From RGIG3135 sp964477115 (GTDB taxonomy: Bacteria; Actinomycetota; Coriobacteriia; Coriobacteriales; Eggerthellaceae): DNA of 22,753 nt. The notes under the pieces were generated by a model. It was not told where the DNA came from, did no database searches, and saw nothing but the letters and a program-made list of their open reading frames with translations. Shown here one piece after another: positions 19,438 to 22,753 of this stretch; position 1 is the first letter of the stretch; every line of letters begins with the position of its first letter. The stretch is taken from positions 1 through 22,753 of the forward strand of contig CAYZCY010000028.1 of the NCBI GenBank assembly GCA_964477115.1, given 5' to 3'. The position numbers were made by a program, and so were the translations under genes.

Positions 19438-21828
19438 ATGGCGCATCGTAAAAGCGCATCTGAACTGCTGGCGCCCGCCGGCAGCATGGAAGCCCTGAAG
19501 GCCGCGGTGGCCAACGGCGCGGATGCCGTGTATCTGGGCCTCAAGAAGTTTGGAGCTCGCGCCTACTCGAACAACTTCGATGAGGACGCGCTGCGCGAGG
19601 CCGTGGCTTACGCGCATTTGCGCGCCGTGAAGGTGTACGTCACCCTGAACACCATAGTCTTCGAAAACGAGCTGCCTGACATCTACCGCCAGATCGACGT
19701 ACTCAACGAAATCGGCGTCGACGGCGTCATTGCCCAGGACCTCGCCGTGCTGACTTACGTGGCGCGCAACTTCGACGACATGGAGGCGCACTGCTCCACC
19801 CAGATGGGCATCGATGACGCGGAGGGCGCCCTGCTTGCCAAGGAGCTCGGAGCCAAGCGCGTGGTCGTGTCGCGCGAGGTGCCCATCGACGGCGTGAAGC
19901 AGATCCGCCGCCAGGCCGACATTCCCGTGGAGATCTTCGTGCACGGCGCGCTGTGCGTTTCCTATTCCGGCAACTGCATCATGAGCGGCATGACGGGCAA
20001 CCGCAGCGGCAATCGCGGTCGCTGCATCGGCTCGTGTCGCAAGCTCTACGACATCATCGAGCTGGGGAAGGTAAGCGCCTCGTACGCTGTGGGCACTGTG
20101 GACGATGCAGGCGCTCCCGCCGAAGAGCGCGTCCTCGGTCGCAACTACATCCTGTCCACCAAGGACCTCAACACCATCGACCACGTCGAGAGCTTTAAAG
20201 GTATCGACTCCCTCAAGATCGAGGGTCGCATGAAAGAGCCCGTGTACGTGGCCAACGTGGTTTCGCGCTACCGCATGGCGCTCGATGGGCGCGCGACCAA
20301 TGCCGACACCGAAAAGCTCAACCGCACCTTCAACCGTACCTACACCGAGGGCTATCTCTTCGGAGAGGACCGCGGCAACATCACCAACGTCGACAAGCCC
20401 AACCACCACGGATACCGCATCGGTACGATAGCGGGTTCGCGCAAAGGCGTCCATGAGATCAAGCTTGAGCGTGACCTGCATCAAAACGACGTCATCCGCA
20501 TCCGCCATAAGGGCGAAGACGTCAACCTGGCCCTCGCCAAGATCTACGATGCGTCGGGCAGGTTGATCAACGGCGCTGATGCGGGCGAGTCCTGCTTCAT
20601 CAAGCTAAAGGAGAAGCTTTCCGCGGGCGACGTGGTCTACAAGACCAAGGACGTCCAATACGAAAAGCAGCTCGAGGCCCAGCTTGAGGGCGAGTTCAGG
20701 CGTTTTGCCATTGACATGTCTGCTTACGCTTACCCGGGCGCGCCCTTGGTGGTGACGGCTGAATGCGCCGGCCACCAGGCAGCCCACGAAAGCGAGGAGC
20801 TGCTGTCCGAGGCGCTCAAGCAGCCCACCACCATCGAGATGGTGGAAAAGCAGCTCACCCGATTGAACGACACCGTGTTTGAACTAGGCAAACTCGACTA
20901 CGAGGACAACGGCGCCTTCGTGCCCGCCAAGATGCTCAACGCCGCGCGCAAGAGCATCGTGGAGCAGCTGTGTGAGCAGCGCACGGCTGGCCGACCGCCG
21001 CGCGAGGCTGCAGCCCTCGCGCCCGATGCCGTCGACGAGTCCAGCATGCCCGCCACAGGCAAGCCGCTTACCTTCGCAGCTCAGAAGCCCTACCTCACGG
21101 CGTCGGTGGTGACGCAGGAGCAGTACGAGGCCTGCAAGGCTGCCGGCATCAGCGAGGTGTACTTCGAGAACGTGGTCCCGCGCAACAGCGTTGACTATGC
21201 GGCCCTCGACAAGCGCTTCGATTTAGGTGGAGAAGGTGAGCGCCCCGACCTGCTGATCGGCGGCATGGGCGGCATCCAGCACTTCCGCGGCGGGCGTCCC
21301 TTCGTTACCGATTACTCGCTCAACGTGACCAACTCGGTGAGCTGCCGGGAGCTGCATCGTTTGGGCGCGAAGCGCGTGACGCTTTCGTACGAAATCAACG
21401 AATGGCAGCTGTGCGATTTGCTGGAGGCGTATCGCGCGGAAAACGGCGGCGCGCCGGCGCTCGAGATGATCGTGTACGGGCATGCGCCCTTGCTGGTGAC
21501 GAAGTACTGCCCACTCAAGAAGATGGGGCAGTGCGGGCGTTGCCGCAGCACGCGTTACGAGATTCGCGACGAGTACGGGACGTTCCCCATTCTGCCGCTT
21601 GGGAATTGTGACACCGTGGTGCTCAACGGCAAGCGCCTGAACCTGCTTGACGAAATGCCCGGCATCGAAGGCGTGGAGGCCTTCCGATTGAGCTTTACCC
21701 TGGAGTCCGTCGATGAGGTGAAGCGCGTCATTGCGCAGGCGCAGGGCAAGATTGATGGCTCGCTCGAGCAGACCACCTTCAACGCGCAAACCGACACGCG
21801 TGGCTACTTCAACAAGGAGATCATGTAG
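19438..21828 (+). CDS. U32 family peptidase-like RNA hydroxylation protein (TrhP/RlhA type)
   Basis: A 796-residue protein. The N-terminal U32 TIM-barrel-like region has the family signature at 165-200: EIFVHGALCVSYSGNC, then NRGRCIGSC, giving cysteines C173, C180, C196 and C200 that likely hold a [4Fe-4S] cluster. A middle insertion follows, then a C-terminal domain (from about 545) with the second cysteine set YCPLKKMGQCGRC near 690-700 and a repeated U32-like pattern. Long members of this family carry out prephenate-linked hydroxylation of tRNA U34 (TrhP) or 23S rRNA (RlhA). Peptidase activity is historical and doubtful. The start ATG 19438 has GGAGG at ten bases. It ends TAG, and an in-frame GH3 remnant follows without a gap. 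The preceding 250 bases (19188-19437) show only a lone TAGAAT and no clear promoter. Confidence 0.87.
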   Translation: MAHRKSASELLAPAGSMEALKAAVANGADAVYLGLKKFGARAYSNNFDEDALREAVAYAHLRAVKVYVTLNTIVFENELPDIYRQIDVLNEIGVDGVIAQDLAVLTYVARNFDDMEAHCSTQMGIDDAEGALLAKELGAKRVVVSREVPIDGVKQIRRQADIPVEIFVHGALCVSYSGNCIMSGMTGNRSGNRGRCIGSCRKLYDIIELGKVSASYAVGTVDDAGAPAEERVLGRNYILSTKDLNTIDHVESFKGIDSLKIEGRMKEPVYVANVVSRYRMALDGRATNADTEKLNRTFNRTYTEGYLFGEDRGNITNVDKPNHHGYRIGTIAGSRKGVHEIKLERDLHQNDVIRIRHKGEDVNLALAKIYDASGRLINGADAGESCFIKLKEKLSAGDVVYKTKDVQYEKQLEAQLEGEFRRFAIDMSAYAYPGAPLVVTAECAGHQAAHESEELLSEALKQPTTIEMVEKQLTRLNDTVFELGKLDYEDNGAFVPAKMLNAARKSIVEQLCEQRTAGRPPREAAALAPDAVDESSMPATGKPLTFAAQKPYLTASVVTQEQYEACKAAGISEVYFENVVPRNSVDYAALDKRFDLGGEGERPDLLIGGMGGIQHFRGGRPFVTDYSLNVTNSVSCRELHRLGAKRVTLSYEINEWQLCDLLEAYRAENGGAPALEMIVYGHAPLLVTKYCPLKKMGQCGRCRSTRYEIRDEYGTFPILPLGNCDTVVLNGKRLNLLDEMPGIEGVEAFRLSFTLESVDEVKRVIAQAQGKIDGSLEQTTFNAQTDTRGYFNKEIM

Positions 21829-21957
21829 CGCAGCGCCGCCTTCGGCGCGGGCGTACGTGACACGGTGAAGGGCGGCACGGGGTCAGGCGAGGTGAATTCG
21901 CGCTACGCCGAGTACACGTGGAACCCCGATCCCGCTAACGACCCCTTTTCCTGTTAG
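21829..21957 (+). pseudogene. Fragment of a GH3 beta-glucosidase directly after the U32 stop
   Basis: The frame after the U32 stop (TAG 21826-21828) runs 42 codons to TAG 21955-21957 with no start codon. It reads AAFGAGVRDTVKGGTGSGEV then NSR, which I recognise as the family 3 beta-glucosidase segment (xGxGARDTxKGGTGSGDVN). About 700 residues are missing on both sides, so this is a deletion scar and not a gene. The fragment continues in the same reading frame as the U32 gene. Confidence 0.55.
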
Positions 21958-21998
21958 TGCGGCTTGAAGGGTTTCGCAGGAATGCGCCAGCTTAGACG

Positions 21999-22649
21999 CT
22001 ACGCTAGCGAATCAGCCCACTCGTAAATGGCGTCGCGCAAGAACCGCGTGGCCCCGGTGGCAACCGCCTCGTAATACTCCTGGAAACGTGCGTCGGCCAG
22101 ATAGCCGTCGGCGAGACCCTTGTGCATCTCGGGAGTGTACATGCCGTCGGGCCAGTACATGGTGAGCCAGCGCTTGTGCATGGCGACCAGGCGTTGCGCC
22201 TCAGACTCGCTCGTATCCGAGCCCGCACCCGAGCCCGCACCCGAGCCCGCATCATCCCCATTGCACGCTTCCATCGCGCGACGAAGCTGCTCTTTGATAG
22301 CCAGCTCAAGCTCGTTCGCTTGCAGGTGCGCGGCGTCATCGGCCATCACGTACTTCCTGTTCGCGGCATCTATGACCTCATCGCCAAATCGCTCGCGAAT
22401 TTCAGCACCGTAGGCCCTTTCGTTGTCAATTACGTCCTGCAGGTACTTCAGGCCGAGCATGTCGAAAAACCTCTCAAGCGGTACGCCAAAAGTCACGCAA
22501 ATCAGCTTCACCATATCGATACCGGGCGCGGTTTCGCCAGTCTCCCAGCGCGAAACAGCCTGACGCGTAACGTGCAGTCTGCGAGCCATCTCGGCCTGCG
22601 TAATGCCAGCCTCCTTGCGAATGGCGGCTATGGTGTCCTGCATGCTCAT
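21999..22649 (-). CDS. XRE-type regulator fused to a TipAS ligand-binding domain
   Basis: A 216-residue cytoplasmic regulator. Residues 5-60 form an XRE helix-turn-helix (ITQAEMARRLHVTRQAVSRW). Residues from about 65 match the TipAS antibiotic-recognition domain: YGAEIRERFGD, a charged helix, then AMHKRWLTMYWPDGMYTPEM and the LADGYLADARFQEYYE tail to RFLRDAI. TipAS is normally joined to a MerR-type HTH (TipA, Mta, SkgA) and binds thiopeptides or other drugs; pairing with XRE is unusual. Between them lies a linker, GSGAGSGAGS, made by a 12-bp tandem repeat. The start is ATG 22649 with GAGGAG seven bases before. No target gene is nearby in the window; the 104 bases upstream hold a GCTAGC pair (22712-22731). 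Confidence 0.87.
   Translation of the reverse strand: MSMQDTIAAIRKEAGITQAEMARRLHVTRQAVSRWETGETAPGIDMVKLICVTFGVPLERFFDMLGLKYLQDVIDNERAYGAEIRERFGDEVIDAANRKYVMADDAAHLQANELELAIKEQLRRAMEACNGDDAGSGAGSGAGSDTSESEAQRLVAMHKRWLTMYWPDGMYTPEMHKGLADGYLADARFQEYYEAVATGATRFLRDAIYEWADSLA
22217..22252 (-). repeat. Three 12-bp tandem repeats in the TipAS linker
   Basis: CCGAGCCCGCAC at 22217-22228 and 22229-22240, with a final-base variant at 22241-22252. They encode the Gly-Ser-Ala linker inside the TipAS part and preserve frame, so unit number may vary between strains. Confidence 0.85.
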
Positions 22650-22753
22650 GTGTATCTCCTCGAAATGAGTAAAGGTCGGGAAGGTAAGCGCACCGTATCC
22701 AGCATGCGCCGGCTAGCGCGAACCAGCTAGCGTGCCGTCTTCGAACCCCGTGC

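Noticed and set aside
21833..21848. Hairpin GCGCCG-CCTT-CGGCGC just after the U32 stop as terminator
   Set aside because: No T-run follows, the sequence is very GC-rich, and it lies within the GH3 remnant, so it is probably incidental.
22733..22753. CTTCGAACCCC at the right edge looks like a tRNA T-arm
   Set aside because: The stem halves around TTCGA do not pair, no anticodon arm or acceptor stem is found on either strand, and the window ends here.

Overview
The window is a draft-genome segment (about 22.7 kb, moderately GC-rich, one 100-N gap) from a bacterium that I would place among the Actinomycetota, most likely class Coriobacteriia (Eggerthellaceae/Slackia-like). This placement is inference. 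It rests on a lipoprotein substrate-binding protein, a sortase-type surface protein with a non-canonical xAxTGD sorting signal, a long U32 peptidase, a type-2 GalT and the overall base composition. Taxonomy cannot be proven from the sequence alone.

Layout. Positions 1-88 hold the C-terminus of a membrane protein, followed by about 300 bases of tandem stem-loops and terminators. A minus-strand gene (389-979, LURP-one/Tubby-like fold suspected) is divergent from a radical SAM gene (1157-2428). A TRIC/UPF0126 membrane protein (2488-3222) converges on an orphan iron/siderophore-type lipoprotein (3258-4364), whose promoter carries repeated TATTCTT elements. A galactose-utilisation operon follows (4524-9110): a GH2 beta-galactosidase-like enzyme, galK and galT, with the assembly gap inside galT. 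Next come ettA and a TauE/SafE permease (9203-11682), then a stand-alone GMP synthase ATP-pyrophosphatase subunit (11955-12935) with a strong terminator.

The most distinctive regulatory region is 13207-13419. It holds a promoter, a 28-codon leader peptide with three consecutive Trp codons, a possible antiterminator pairing and a rho-independent terminator, in front of a lone trpB2-type tryptophan synthase beta gene (13567-14952). This looks like classic ribosome-mediated attenuation of an orphan TrpB2. Between guaA and the attenuator is a decayed fragment of an AAA/DUF4143 ATPase.

The right half holds minus-strand genes for a TfoX N-domain protein, an ArsC/Spx-like protein, a sortase-anchored VWA surface protein with a long dyad overlapping its ribosome binding site, and an Ala/Arg-rich protein of unknown function. 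A plus-strand U32 peptidase (19438-21828) follows, with an in-frame GH3 glucosidase remnant directly after its stop. Last is an unusual XRE-HTH + TipAS regulator (minus strand). No rRNA, tRNA, CRISPR array, insertion sequence or phage module was seen.
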